NCBI GenBank assembly: GCA_963668365.1
Contig: OY764266.1
Coordinates: 1,054,001 to 1,118,000 of the forward strand
DNA: 64,000 nucleotides
Reading direction: 5' to 3'
Origin: VXNE01 sp963668365
GTDB lineage: Bacteria > Pseudomonadota > Gammaproteobacteria > Pseudomonadales > Azotimanducaceae
Part shown: positions 1-8,907 of the stretch, piece after piece
Layout of the letters: each line of letters starts with the position of its first letter
Position numbering within the stretch: the stretch's first letter is position 1
The notes under the pieces: model-generated
The model's database searches: none
What the model saw: the letters and a program-made list of their open reading frames with translations, nothing else
What the model was told of the DNA's origin: nothing
Program-made: the position numbers and the translations under genes

Positions 1-680
1 TCGAGCCGCGCTATTTGCCACAGGGGCAGCCGCACGTCGTAGGCAAATCCGCCGTCCTTGCGCGCGTAGTACAGGTGGCGTCCGTCCGGAGAATAGGCGG
101 CGCCGAGCGTGTTCGCGCGATCGTCCGAGGGGGTGTCCGAGCCACTCTTGGCCTCGGTGATCTGAACGCCGCGTCCGCCATCGACGTGATAGGCCCACAA
201 CTCGAAGGTCCGCAATCCCCACTTGGTGCGCGATGCGACCACGTGTGTGCCGTCGGGCGACCACGATGGGGACGCGAACTCGATGGTCCCCTTGTCGGAG
301 GACAGCTTGCGCGGTTCGCTGCCATCCGCGTTTGCGACCCACACGTTCTCGCTGCCGTCCCGGTCGCTCACGAAAACGATCCGCTTGCCGTCCGGCGAGA
401 ACCTGGGTTGAGAGTCGAACGCCATGCCGCTGGTGATGCGGCGGGCGGTGCCGCCTTCGGCAGGCAGGACATACAGGTCCCCGACCGCCTCCATGACGAT
501 GGTCGAACCGTCGGGTGAAACGTCCAGGGACAGCCACGTCACAGCATCCGTTTCAAATGCGATTTGCCGCGACCCCTCAAGCGGGAGTTCTCCGGCCGAC
601 ACGAGCAGTGACGTCGCGGAGAGGAGCGCCAGCACGGTCATATGCGCTTTGCGGAGGACTGTCATCGCCGGTGGATTCAT
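1..680 (-). CDS. TolB-like beta-propeller protein, N-terminal part (amidohydrolase-associated), partial
   Basis: The gene runs off the left edge, so only about 226 N-terminal residues are visible. The start ATG (678-680) is followed by an export signal with the hydrophobic core MTVLALLSATSLLVSAG. The mature part carries PD40/TolB-type propeller blades: LDVSPDGSTIV, PRFSPDGKRIVFVSDRDG, PSWSPDGTHVV and AYSPDGRHLYYARKDGG. From family knowledge, a propeller that opens with a phrase like FETDAVTWLSLDVSPDG usually precedes a C-terminal metal-dependent amidohydrolase domain in secreted or periplasmic proteins. That domain would lie outside the window, so the enzymatic assignment is inference. It lies 25 bp downstream of trpE on the same strand, without a trpG between them. 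It could instead be a propeller-peptidase (S41/S9) or a stand-alone TolB-like protein. Confidence 0.75.
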   Translation of the reverse strand, partial: MNPPAMTVLRKAHMTVLALLSATSLLVSAGELPLEGSRQIAFETDAVTWLSLDVSPDGSTIVMEAVGDLYVLPAEGGTARRITSGMAFDSQPRFSPDGKRIVFVSDRDGSENVWVANADGSEPRKLSSDKGTIEFASPSWSPDGTHVVASRTKWGLRTFELWAYHVDGGRGVQITEAKSGSDTPSDDRANTLGAAYSPDGRHLYYARKDGGFAYDVRLPLWQIARL

Positions 681-705
681 TGCGGGTGTGCTTGATCGCG
701 CCCGG

Positions 706-2202
<1,497 letters not shown>

Positions 2203-2318
2203 CGTGCTGGAGCAATCGATCCGTGACTGCATGAAGATGCGACCGTTACCGAGCGCAGTAGCGCTCTTAAGGCCCGCATCAAGCCGTGGCGCTAGAGTAT
2301 CGCAACTGTTGGTGCTGC

Positions 2319-2346
2319 TTTGCTGTCTAAACTTTGCTGCCTAAAC
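2319..2346. repeat. 14-bp tandem duplication over the gph stop codon
   Basis: Two adjacent 14-bp units, tttgctgtctaaac and tttgctgcctaaac, differ at one base. The right-hand unit contains the gph stop codon (complement of cta at 2341-2343), so the stop is effectively duplicated just downstream. This is probably a recent slippage event without coding consequence. Confidence 0.7.
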
Positions 2347-2991
2347 GAGGTTGGCCAAGGAGTCGATCAGACGGTCGGCGCCGAGGTCTTCCGGCGCGAT
2401 GCCGCCCGGATAGCCGTATCGGACGCAGGCCACGTCGCAGCCGGCTGCTCTGGCGCACTGCACATCGGTGATCGAATCGCCCACGAACAGTGTCCGGGCG
2501 GGGTCCACTCCGAGGGAAGCGCAGGCGTACAGCGCGGGGTCGGCGGCAGGCTTGAATACGTCAAGCGTGTCGCCGCAGACGACGATTCCAAAGGGACTGG
2601 CAAGGTCCAGCGCGTCGAGCAGGCGGGTAGTCAGGCGGCTCACCTTGTTGGTGACGACACCGAGGCTGGCTCGCGGGCCGAGGGAAGCCAATGACTCGCG
2701 AACCCCGGGGTAGGGCGCGCTCTCATCGGCGATGTGCGCGGCGTAATAATCGAGAAACCGATCGAACATGGACTTCGCCAGATGCGCGGGTGGTTCTTCA
2801 CGGCCTTGATGTGCCAGCGCCTGCTCGATCATCCTGGCGACCCCGTGCCCGACCCAGCGGCGAGTCAGTTCCTCGTCCACCTCCGTGTAGCCATGTTCGG
2901 CGAGGCAGACGTTGAGTCCGGCCATGAGGTCGGGCGCGGTGTCGACCAATGTGCCGTCGAGATCGAAAAGATAAGCGTCGTAGATATCCAT
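2341..2991 (-). CDS. gph: Phosphoglycolate phosphatase (HAD superfamily)
   Basis: This 216-residue HAD hydrolase dephosphorylates 2-phosphoglycolate in the cytosol, a housekeeping function linked to DNA repair and photorespiratory-type salvage. HAD motif I is LFDLDGTLVDTAPDL near residue 8 (nucleophile and general acid Asp), motif II is the VVTNK segment, the motif III Lys lies in DVFKPAADP, and motif IV is FVGDSITDV. The start MDIYDAYLF puts motif I at the normal distance from the N-terminus and has GGCAGG directly upstream; longer in-frame extensions have no HAD similarity. It lies upstream of trpE on the same strand. The usual neighbour rpe is 1.5 kb away because an oppositely oriented ATPase gene lies between them. 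Substrate is inferred from family and gene order. Confidence 0.92.
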   Translation of the reverse strand: MDIYDAYLFDLDGTLVDTAPDLMAGLNVCLAEHGYTEVDEELTRRWVGHGVARMIEQALAHQGREEPPAHLAKSMFDRFLDYYAAHIADESAPYPGVRESLASLGPRASLGVVTNKVSRLTTRLLDALDLASPFGIVVCGDTLDVFKPAADPALYACASLGVDPARTLFVGDSITDVQCARAAGCDVACVRYGYPGGIAPEDLGADRLIDSLANLV

Positions 2992-3177
2992 TCCTGCCGG
3001 AGAAGCTGCTTGGCGCAATACCCGGGCACGAACCCTTGCGCCTGACCCGCCTGACGCAAGCGCCTCCTGTAACCTACCATGTCGGAGTTTGCGGGAGGGA
3101 ACGAATTTGTTTTCACCCACCCCACCTGCTGACGGGGAAGTGCGATCGTGAAGGCAACATGGATCGGCTTGATGTGC

Positions 3178-3232
3178 TTGACAACCAAAGTCTAAACTTG
3201 AAAATACAAATTTGATTTTTGAATTTTCATGG
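3178..3232 (+). promoter_or_regulatory. Candidate promoter/operator of the AAA_14 ATPase gene
   Basis: An A+T-rich patch in a G+C-rich region begins with a consensus -35 box, TTGACA (3178-3183). Weak -10 candidates lie near 3200-3211 (GAAAAT, TACAAA). A 6-bp inverted repeat, GAAAAT (3200-3205) and ATTTTC (about 3224-3229), overlaps the core and could be an operator. The base composition differs sharply from its surroundings, consistent with an imported regulatory region. No start-site data; box choice is by eye. Confidence 0.35.
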
Positions 3233-3240
3233 TCAAGTAA

Positions 3241-4389
3241 ATGCAAAGAGCTGCGTTTCTCGAACGCATGGAGACGCTGTTTCGCAGCCATCCGACGGTA
3301 GGCGTCCTGGGGCCGCGGCAGTGCGGCAAGACGACGCTCGCACGGGACTACGTCAGGTCGTTGGGGCGGCGTTGGGTGCATTACTTCGACCTCGAGGATC
3401 CCGAGGACCTGGCCCGATTGGACGACGCGCGACTGACGCTTGCGCCGTTGCGCGGGCTCGTGGTCATCGACGAAATCCAGCGTCGCCCGGAGTTGTTCCC
3501 CCTGCTTCGGGTGCTCGTGGATCGCGCGACGCCCTCGCAACGCTACCTCATCCTAGGCAGCGCGTCGCGGGAACTCATTCGCCAGTCTTCCGAGAGTCTC
3601 GCGGGGCGCATCGCTTACGTGGAGTTGCCGCCGTTTACCGCCACCGAAACGGGACCGCTTCCCCGGCTGTGGTTGCGCGGCGGGTTTCCCCGCTCGTGGC
3701 TGGCAAGATCCAACGCCGACAGCATGAACTGGCGCAAGGCCTATGTCGCCACTTTCCTCGAACGCGACATTCCCGCGCTGGGGATCGACATGCCGCCAAG
3801 GACGATGCGACGCCTTTGGCTGATGCTTGCGCACTCCCACGGGAATGTGCTCAACGCCTCCGACCTTGCCCGCTCGATGGATGTGTCGCAACCGACGATT
3901 CGGCGCTATCTGGACATTCTGAGCGGCACCTTTGTGACGCGCCTGCTGCCGCCGTGGCATGCCAATACGCGCAAGCGACAAGTGAAGTCACCGAAGGCGT
4001 TCTTCCGCGACTCCGGCATCCTCCACGCATTGCTCGACCTGCCCGACATGGCGGCGCTTCGCAGTCATCCCGCTGTCGGTGCCTCGTGGGAGGGATTCGC
4101 GTTGGAACAAGTGACGCACATTGTCGGCGCTTCGCCGGAGGAATGCTATTTCTGGCGCACCCACACCGGCGCGGAGCTGGATCTCTTGATCGTGCGGGGA
4201 CGCCAGCAACTCGCCTTCGAGTTCAAGTACTCGTCTGCGCCAAAGGTCACTCGCTCCATGCACTCCGCGCTTGACGACCTCGCATTGGACCACCTCACCG
4301 TCGTCTGTCCCGGCACAAGCAGCTATCCCTTGGCGTCCCGAATTACCGTGACCAACCTGGAAGACCTTGCGGCCCGACACGGATATTGA
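3241..4389 (+). CDS. AAA_14 / DUF4143 family ATPase
   Basis: This 382-residue protein has an N-terminal P-loop ATPase domain with Walker A GPRQCGKT (residues 24-31) and Walker B LVVIDEIQRRPEL (about 77), then GSASRELIRQSSESLAGR as the sensor/arginine region. A C-terminal DUF4143 region holds a winged-helix-like segment (DLARSMDVSQPTIRRYLDIL) and a PD-(D/E)xK-like core: ELDLLI followed by FEFKYS. These proteins are common in bacteria and often sit in variable loci, but no function is established for most. The gene lies opposite to its neighbours, between gph and rpe, so it interrupts a normally compact rpe-gph-trpE arrangement. An A+T-rich promoter region precedes it. It is intact and of normal family length. 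Horizontal acquisition is inferred. Confidence 0.88.
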   Translation: MQRAAFLERMETLFRSHPTVGVLGPRQCGKTTLARDYVRSLGRRWVHYFDLEDPEDLARLDDARLTLAPLRGLVVIDEIQRRPELFPLLRVLVDRATPSQRYLILGSASRELIRQSSESLAGRIAYVELPPFTATETGPLPRLWLRGGFPRSWLARSNADSMNWRKAYVATFLERDIPALGIDMPPRTMRRLWLMLAHSHGNVLNASDLARSMDVSQPTIRRYLDILSGTFVTRLLPPWHANTRKRQVKSPKAFFRDSGILHALLDLPDMAALRSHPAVGASWEGFALEQVTHIVGASPEECYFWRTHTGAELDLLIVRGRQQLAFEFKYSSAPKVTRSMHSALDDLALDHLTVVCPGTSSYPLASRITVTNLEDLAARHGY

Positions 4390-4473
4390 AGCCGGCGCGT
4401 CATCGGACGGCCGAAGACACGTTACCCGGGGCGAAGCGCGATCGGACCGGGGAGTTGTTGCCGGGACGCGGAG

Positions 4474-5139
4474 TTAGACGAGCGCCGCCCGAAACGACCG
4501 AATGGTCTGCGCGTAGTCGTCCGTGCCGAATATCGCGGTGCCGGCGACAAACATGTCCGCGCCGGCCTGGGCGGCAGAGCCGACGTTGTCGACGTTGATG
4601 CCGCCGTCTATTTCAAGCCGCGCGCCGCTTCCCGTCTCATCCAGCCGGCTACGAACCGCGCGTACGGTATCGAGGCTCTCCGGCATGAAGGACTGGCCAC
4701 CAAAACCGGGGTATACCGACATCACCAACACCAGGTCCAGTTCATCGAGAACCGGTTGGAGTTCCGACACGGGGACACCGGGACTGAGCGCCAGGCCGGC
4801 CTTGGCGCCGCTGTCGTGGATGCGTTCGATCGAGTCGCGGACACTGTCGGTCGCATCGGGATGGAAGGTGATGTAGTCCGCGCCCGCGTCGATGAAGTCG
4901 CCGATGATGCGGTCCACCGGCTGGACCATGAGGTGCACGTCCACGGTCGCCGTGACGCCGTATCCGCGCAGGGCGCGCAACACCGATGCGCCTACGCTCA
5001 GGTTCGGCACGTAGTGGTTGTCCATCACGTCGAAGTGCACTGTGTCGGCACCGGCATCGAGCACGTCAGTGACCTCTTCCCCGAGTCGGGCGAAGTCTGC
5101 GGCGAGGATGGACGGGGCGATCCAGTAACCCCCTGTCAT
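4474..5139 (-). CDS. rpe: Ribulose-phosphate 3-epimerase
   Basis: The 221-residue TIM-barrel enzyme interconverts ribulose-5-phosphate and xylulose-5-phosphate in the pentose phosphate pathway. Hallmarks are IAPSILAADFARLGEEV at the N-terminus (catalytic Asp), HFDVMDNHYVPNLS with a metal-binding His and Asp, VHLMVQPVDR, VYPGFGGQSFMP and LEIDGGINVDNV with the second catalytic Asp. The length matches the family. In many proteobacteria rpe directly precedes gph and trpE; here the AAA_14 ATPase gene separates it from gph. A short spacer separates it from the TonB-C-terminal protein gene downstream. Confidence 0.95.
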   Translation of the reverse strand: MTGGYWIAPSILAADFARLGEEVTDVLDAGADTVHFDVMDNHYVPNLSVGASVLRALRGYGVTATVDVHLMVQPVDRIIGDFIDAGADYITFHPDATDSVRDSIERIHDSGAKAGLALSPGVPVSELQPVLDELDLVLVMSVYPGFGGQSFMPESLDTVRAVRSRLDETGSGARLEIDGGINVDNVGSAAQAGADMFVAGTAIFGTDDYAQTIRSFRAALV

Positions 5140-5164
5140 GGGCGAATGGGGCGTGTCGGCCAGG

Positions 5165-6388
5165 TCATTTCACTCCGGGCATCATGAACCCGCAGACGCG
5201 ATCGTCGGGGACGGCCTCTTCGCACTCGGACATGTCGTTGAAGTCGACGTTCATGAATCCGCGGACGGGAGGCCTTTCAAAGTTCGCTCTTGCGAAGCCG
5301 GTTGTCGACGAACCGAAGGAGAAGTCCTCGGTGTGTCTTACCCCCGCCGTCGCCACCGGATTGCCTTCGACGAACCGGGGGGCGTAGCGAAACGCCTTGA
5401 CCATCGCCAGTGCCGCGTCGTTGAAGCTCGGCTCGGTGGACTCGGCAACGGTCGGGTTCACCACGAAACCCTCCTTGTCGACGGTGAAGGAAAGCGTCAC
5501 CGTGCCTCTCGCCCGCTTTTTCATTGTGTCCATGGGGACGACCGCGGCTCGCCGGTAAACGGGTTCCGCCTGGGACGACCAGTCCTGTTGCGCTCCCAAT
5601 AGCAGCAAGTGCTCGGTGGCCGCCTCGCTTTGGCCGAGCTCCTCCAGCGTTTCGACCATCTGCATCCGCACGGTTCGCTCAAGACCGCCCATGCCTTCCC
5701 GTTCGGGGTTGTCGAAGGCGATGAGCGCGCCACGGAGATAGTCGAGGGCCTGATCGTGGTGGCTCCTGGCGACCGCCCATCTCGCCTTGTGGTAGGACAT
5801 CAGGCCGAGTCGGAAGTCGTTCGGTTGCAGCCGTTCGGAATAGATCTCGTAGGTTCTGTCGACGTAAGGCTCGACGAATACGCCGCCGCCGCCCCTAAGC
5901 AGGATCGTCATGATCTCGAAGTTTTTCTGTGCCTCGACCAGGTTGTCGTCGTAGCCCTTGCTCAGGCGGGCAACGCGTCGGAAATACTCGAGCGCGTCGT
6001 CGGGTGATTTTGCGGCGCGCGCGAGTTGCATCGTGATTGGAACCAGCTCAACGGCGCCGTTGCCGTGATGCGCTGCCAGGACATCCAGTTTCCCGTCCAG
6101 AGCCCTGCGCGCTTTCCTGTAATGTCCAACGTCGCTCAGCAACGCGGCGTAGTTGATCGCCAGCTTTGCGGCGTTCACGCTGTCCTTGCCGAACGCTTTC
6201 GATCCGAGCCGGTACGCGTCTTTCGCTGCGGCCAGCGCCTGTTCGGTTTCATTGGCTTCAAGGTGTTGCTGGTACGCTCGATAGGCCGCGCTGAAATCGG
6301 CACGAACGTCGGCCCAGGCACTCGAAGCCCACACCGCCATGGCAAGCATGAGAAGACCCAATCGGTGTTCGGTGCGATTCGCGAGCAT
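5165..6388 (-). CDS. Periplasmic protein with TPR-like helices and a TonB C-terminal domain
   Basis: The 407-residue product starts with a signal peptide (MLANRTEHRLGLLMLAMAVWASSAWA). A helical, TPR-like middle follows (YRAYQQHLEANETEQALAAAKDAYRLGSKAFG and later repeats). The C-terminal part contains a TonB_C fold: PVYRRAAVVPMDTMKKRARGTVTLSFTVDKEGFVVNP, then SFNDAALAMVKAFRYAPRFVEG. Unlike true TonB there is no N-terminal anchor with a Pro-rich linker, so it is more likely a periplasmic relative of TonB-family transducers than the energy transducer itself. The start at 6388 was chosen because GGGGACAGGACA precedes it at good spacing and it yields the signal peptide; an in-frame ATG 39 codons upstream gives no signal. 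The role is unknown. It may relate to the receptors further along, but no physical link shows that. Confidence 0.78.
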   Translation of the reverse strand: MLANRTEHRLGLLMLAMAVWASSAWADVRADFSAAYRAYQQHLEANETEQALAAAKDAYRLGSKAFGKDSVNAAKLAINYAALLSDVGHYRKARRALDGKLDVLAAHHGNGAVELVPITMQLARAAKSPDDALEYFRRVARLSKGYDDNLVEAQKNFEIMTILLRGGGGVFVEPYVDRTYEIYSERLQPNDFRLGLMSYHKARWAVARSHHDQALDYLRGALIAFDNPEREGMGGLERTVRMQMVETLEELGQSEAATEHLLLLGAQQDWSSQAEPVYRRAAVVPMDTMKKRARGTVTLSFTVDKEGFVVNPTVAESTEPSFNDAALAMVKAFRYAPRFVEGNPVATAGVRHTEDFSFGSSTTGFARANFERPPVRGFMNVDFNDMSECEEAVPDDRVCGFMMPGVK

Positions 6389-6530
6389 TGTCCTGTCCCC
6401 GCTTAAGTGTTCCCCGGGATCATATCGCTCCGAATTTCGCGCATCCAGCCGATAAGGGGTTCCTTCGGGCTTGTGTTCACCGGTCGGCACATTGTTTTGC
6501 CCCAATTTTGAGATGGCGTTGACCCCGACC

Positions 6531-7391
6531 TCAGGTGTCGAGCGGGGAGGGTGGGCGTACTAGCATCTCTTCTTCATCTTCGCGCATGATCATGCGCAGG
6601 TAGTCAGGATCATTGCTGGCTGCGTAAGTTCTTTCCGGAATCTGCCCCTTATAGTCCTGCCCCGGCAGGATATACGGTCGACAATGTACGCCATGCAAGC
6701 TGATGCGCAGGCCAGGCGTCGCTTTTCGAAAAGATCCATGCCAGGTACAGCCCTGAAAGATGACGAGCGATCCGGCAGGGGCTTCCACGGGTAGGGCTCG
6801 GTCGATCGCCTCCTTCTCAGGAGGAAATCGTTGTTCCAGATGGCTCCCGGGAACGTAGGACAGTGCACCGTCTTCTCGGGTGTAGTCGGTCAGCAGCCAG
6901 TTCATGTTGGCCACATGCGGCGCGCGACAGTTCCACGGAGAGGGCATGGGACTCTGATCCGCATGCATTCCAGTCGTCATCGCCTTCTCCCAGTTGTCGG
7001 GCGTCCGCCACTTGATCCAGGCACTACTATGGGAGAGCCGATGGGTCACGCCAAGCAGGTGAGACATCAGCGCCTTTTTCACTGGATGGGTCAGCACCTG
7101 TTCAAACGCTGGGACCTGATCCACCAGGTGAGTGATCAGGACGTGACCGATCTCTGCCGGGCGGCCCCCCAAGGATCGGTCCAGACCCTGGTTCAGATCG
7201 AAACGGGCACCGATTCGTTGTTCCGCCACCGCCAACACGGCATCTCGCAGATGCGTGAAGAACTCATCTGGTAGTCCGAGGACTGATTGCGGGACCACCG
7301 TCAATCCATGTTCATCCAGTTCATGGGCGTAGGTCTCAAGCCCGAGTCGGGTGAGTTCGCCAGGGTCTGCTTCAACGGGGAGTTCGGCCAT
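6531..7391 (-). CDS. Phytanoyl-CoA dioxygenase (PhyH) family protein
   Basis: The 286-residue protein is a predicted Fe(II)/2-oxoglutarate-dependent oxygenase. The metal-binding His-x-Asp is in GMHADQSPMPSPW (near residue 142), and the distal His lies in QGCTWHGSF, followed by RISLHGVHCRP with the 2-oxoglutarate-binding Arg. Bacterial PhyH proteins hydroxylate diverse small molecules, and no substrate can be read from the sequence. AGGA lies 8 bp before the ATG. It is the third gene of a probable operon (binding protein, propeller glycosidase-like protein, PhyH), which suggests that it oxidises an imported carbohydrate-like or secondary metabolite; this is inference. A second PhyH protein (12737-13537) and a decayed third lie within 8 kb. 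Confidence 0.87.
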   Translation of the reverse strand: MAELPVEADPGELTRLGLETYAHELDEHGLTVVPQSVLGLPDEFFTHLRDAVLAVAEQRIGARFDLNQGLDRSLGGRPAEIGHVLITHLVDQVPAFEQVLTHPVKKALMSHLLGVTHRLSHSSAWIKWRTPDNWEKAMTTGMHADQSPMPSPWNCRAPHVANMNWLLTDYTREDGALSYVPGSHLEQRFPPEKEAIDRALPVEAPAGSLVIFQGCTWHGSFRKATPGLRISLHGVHCRPYILPGQDYKGQIPERTYAASNDPDYLRMIMREDEEEMLVRPPSPLDT

Positions 7392-7431
7392 ACTGTGTGT
7401 CCTGTATCGTTTGGTAAGAGTTCGCCCGCCG

Positions 7432-8889
7432 TCACGCCGGGTCGAGATATGCGGCGTATAGCCGGACGTCCTCCGGGCGCACGCCGCCGAAGTCCACCCG
7501 CACCCGGATCGGGCCGGTCACTCCGTCGATGACGTCACGGTTCTGCCAGGTAATCGGCTGAGCCAGGCCGGGTCCGCCGGGACCCTGGCTGGCGCCGCGA
7601 TCGTATCCCGGAACCGGTCGAAACGCCTGGTCCTGGATCTCGGCGGTGATGGAGATGTGCGCGTTGATGCCTTCCACGTTCACGGCAAGTCGTGCCGCGG
7701 CACCCTCCAGGTCGATGGGGGCGGAGACGAAATGCGGGCCCGATCCGTCCCCGTACACCCAGATTCCGCCCTCGTATGGGGAGAAGTAGCCCAGCCTGTC
7801 CCGCGGCCAACTGGTAACACGCACTCCGTCGCTCGCCTCCTCCGGCCACGGCGCATACCAGAACAGGGTCTCGTCCCCCACGTTCTCGAAACCCTGGCCC
7901 TGGATCAGGGCGGGGAAGTTTAGCGTGAGCGACTCTCTGCGCTTCATCCCCCAGCCGTCTTCGGCGGCTGAAACGATGGGAAAGTCCGGAATCGGCTCGC
8001 TGTAGTGGAGGGCGTCGCTGCTGACGGCAAGACCTAAGTCCATGGTCACCATGCGCCGGTCGTTGGATGGATGACCGTTCCACTTGCCGAAGAAGCCAAT
8101 GATGACGTTGCCGCGGTTCCACAGTGCTGCGCCCAGGTGCACCTGCTCGCCGGTGTTCTTGCCCGCCACCAGTGGCTGGGGAGAGACGTTGCCACGCCGC
8201 AGGCCGGAGCAGGTTGCATCGGCCCAGTGTTCAAAGTCGTAGGAGGCGCAGGTGACCAGTTGGCGCACACCCACAGCGTGTTTCCCTCCCTGGCCGGCCA
8301 GGTAGTAGCAACCATCCACCTTGGCGCCGCCCGCCATTTCGACCCGGCCTCCCACCGGATTCCTGGGTGACTCCCGCCAGACCAGCCCGTCTGCGCTATA
8401 TGCGACACAGATGCGCGCCGAGTGCTTGCGCGGTTCGAAGGCCATCTTGAAACGCTTGTCCGGGTCGACCTCGTCGGGCTCGTGAAAGATCACGCACGCC
8501 TGCACGTGCATGTCCTCCCCCATGTCCACCAGGTTGTTGTGCTTGCTGCCGTGCCACTCGACCAGCCCGAGGTCGGGCTTCTCCCAAATGCGGCCGTCCT
8601 TGCTCCTGGCCAGGCAGACGCGCTGGTGCCAGTGCTCGTCCGGGCCTTGCCCCAGGTACCACATCCACAGCTCGCCGTCGATCGCGAGGACGGTGCCGTA
8701 GTATGCAATCCACAAGCTGTCGTGGGCGCCCGCCTCTCCGAGCGGCACCACCGGTTTGTTGCCGTGACCGGCCTGCATGCCTGCGAGGTGCAGCTTCACG
8801 CCGTGTTGAAACGGGATGCTGTGGTCGTCGAACGGAAAGAGAACGATGGAGTCGAGGCTGGCGGCGGGTCCGCCGTTGCTGATGCGCAT
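7432..8889 (-). CDS. Predicted five-bladed beta-propeller glycoside hydrolase-like protein
   Basis: The 485-residue product has no obvious signal peptide. It resembles GH32/GH43/GH130-type five-bladed propellers: repeated strand motifs include LWMWYLGQGPDEHW, VCLARSKDGRIWEKPDLGLVEW, CVAYSADGLVWRES, VTCASYDFEHWAD and LAVSSDALHYSEPIPDF. The C-terminal 120 residues look like a beta-sandwich (IDLEGAAARLAVNVEGINAHI). AGGGAATAGC before the ATG gives a good ribosome site. It sits 18 bp after a family-5 binding-protein gene and 40 bp before a PhyH gene on the same strand, so the three are likely cotranscribed. Catalysis is not certain, since the acidic residues cannot be assigned without an alignment. 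It could be a non-catalytic sugar-binding propeller. Confidence 0.6.
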   Translation of the reverse strand: MRISNGGPAASLDSIVLFPFDDHSIPFQHGVKLHLAGMQAGHGNKPVVPLGEAGAHDSLWIAYYGTVLAIDGELWMWYLGQGPDEHWHQRVCLARSKDGRIWEKPDLGLVEWHGSKHNNLVDMGEDMHVQACVIFHEPDEVDPDKRFKMAFEPRKHSARICVAYSADGLVWRESPRNPVGGRVEMAGGAKVDGCYYLAGQGGKHAVGVRQLVTCASYDFEHWADATCSGLRRGNVSPQPLVAGKNTGEQVHLGAALWNRGNVIIGFFGKWNGHPSNDRRMVTMDLGLAVSSDALHYSEPIPDFPIVSAAEDGWGMKRRESLTLNFPALIQGQGFENVGDETLFWYAPWPEEASDGVRVTSWPRDRLGYFSPYEGGIWVYGDGSGPHFVSAPIDLEGAAARLAVNVEGINAHISITAEIQDQAFRPVPGYDRGASQGPGGPGLAQPITWQNRDVIDGVTGPIRVRVDFGGVRPEDVRLYAAYLDPA

Positions 8890-8907
8890 GCTATTCCCTG
8901 TCTGTAT

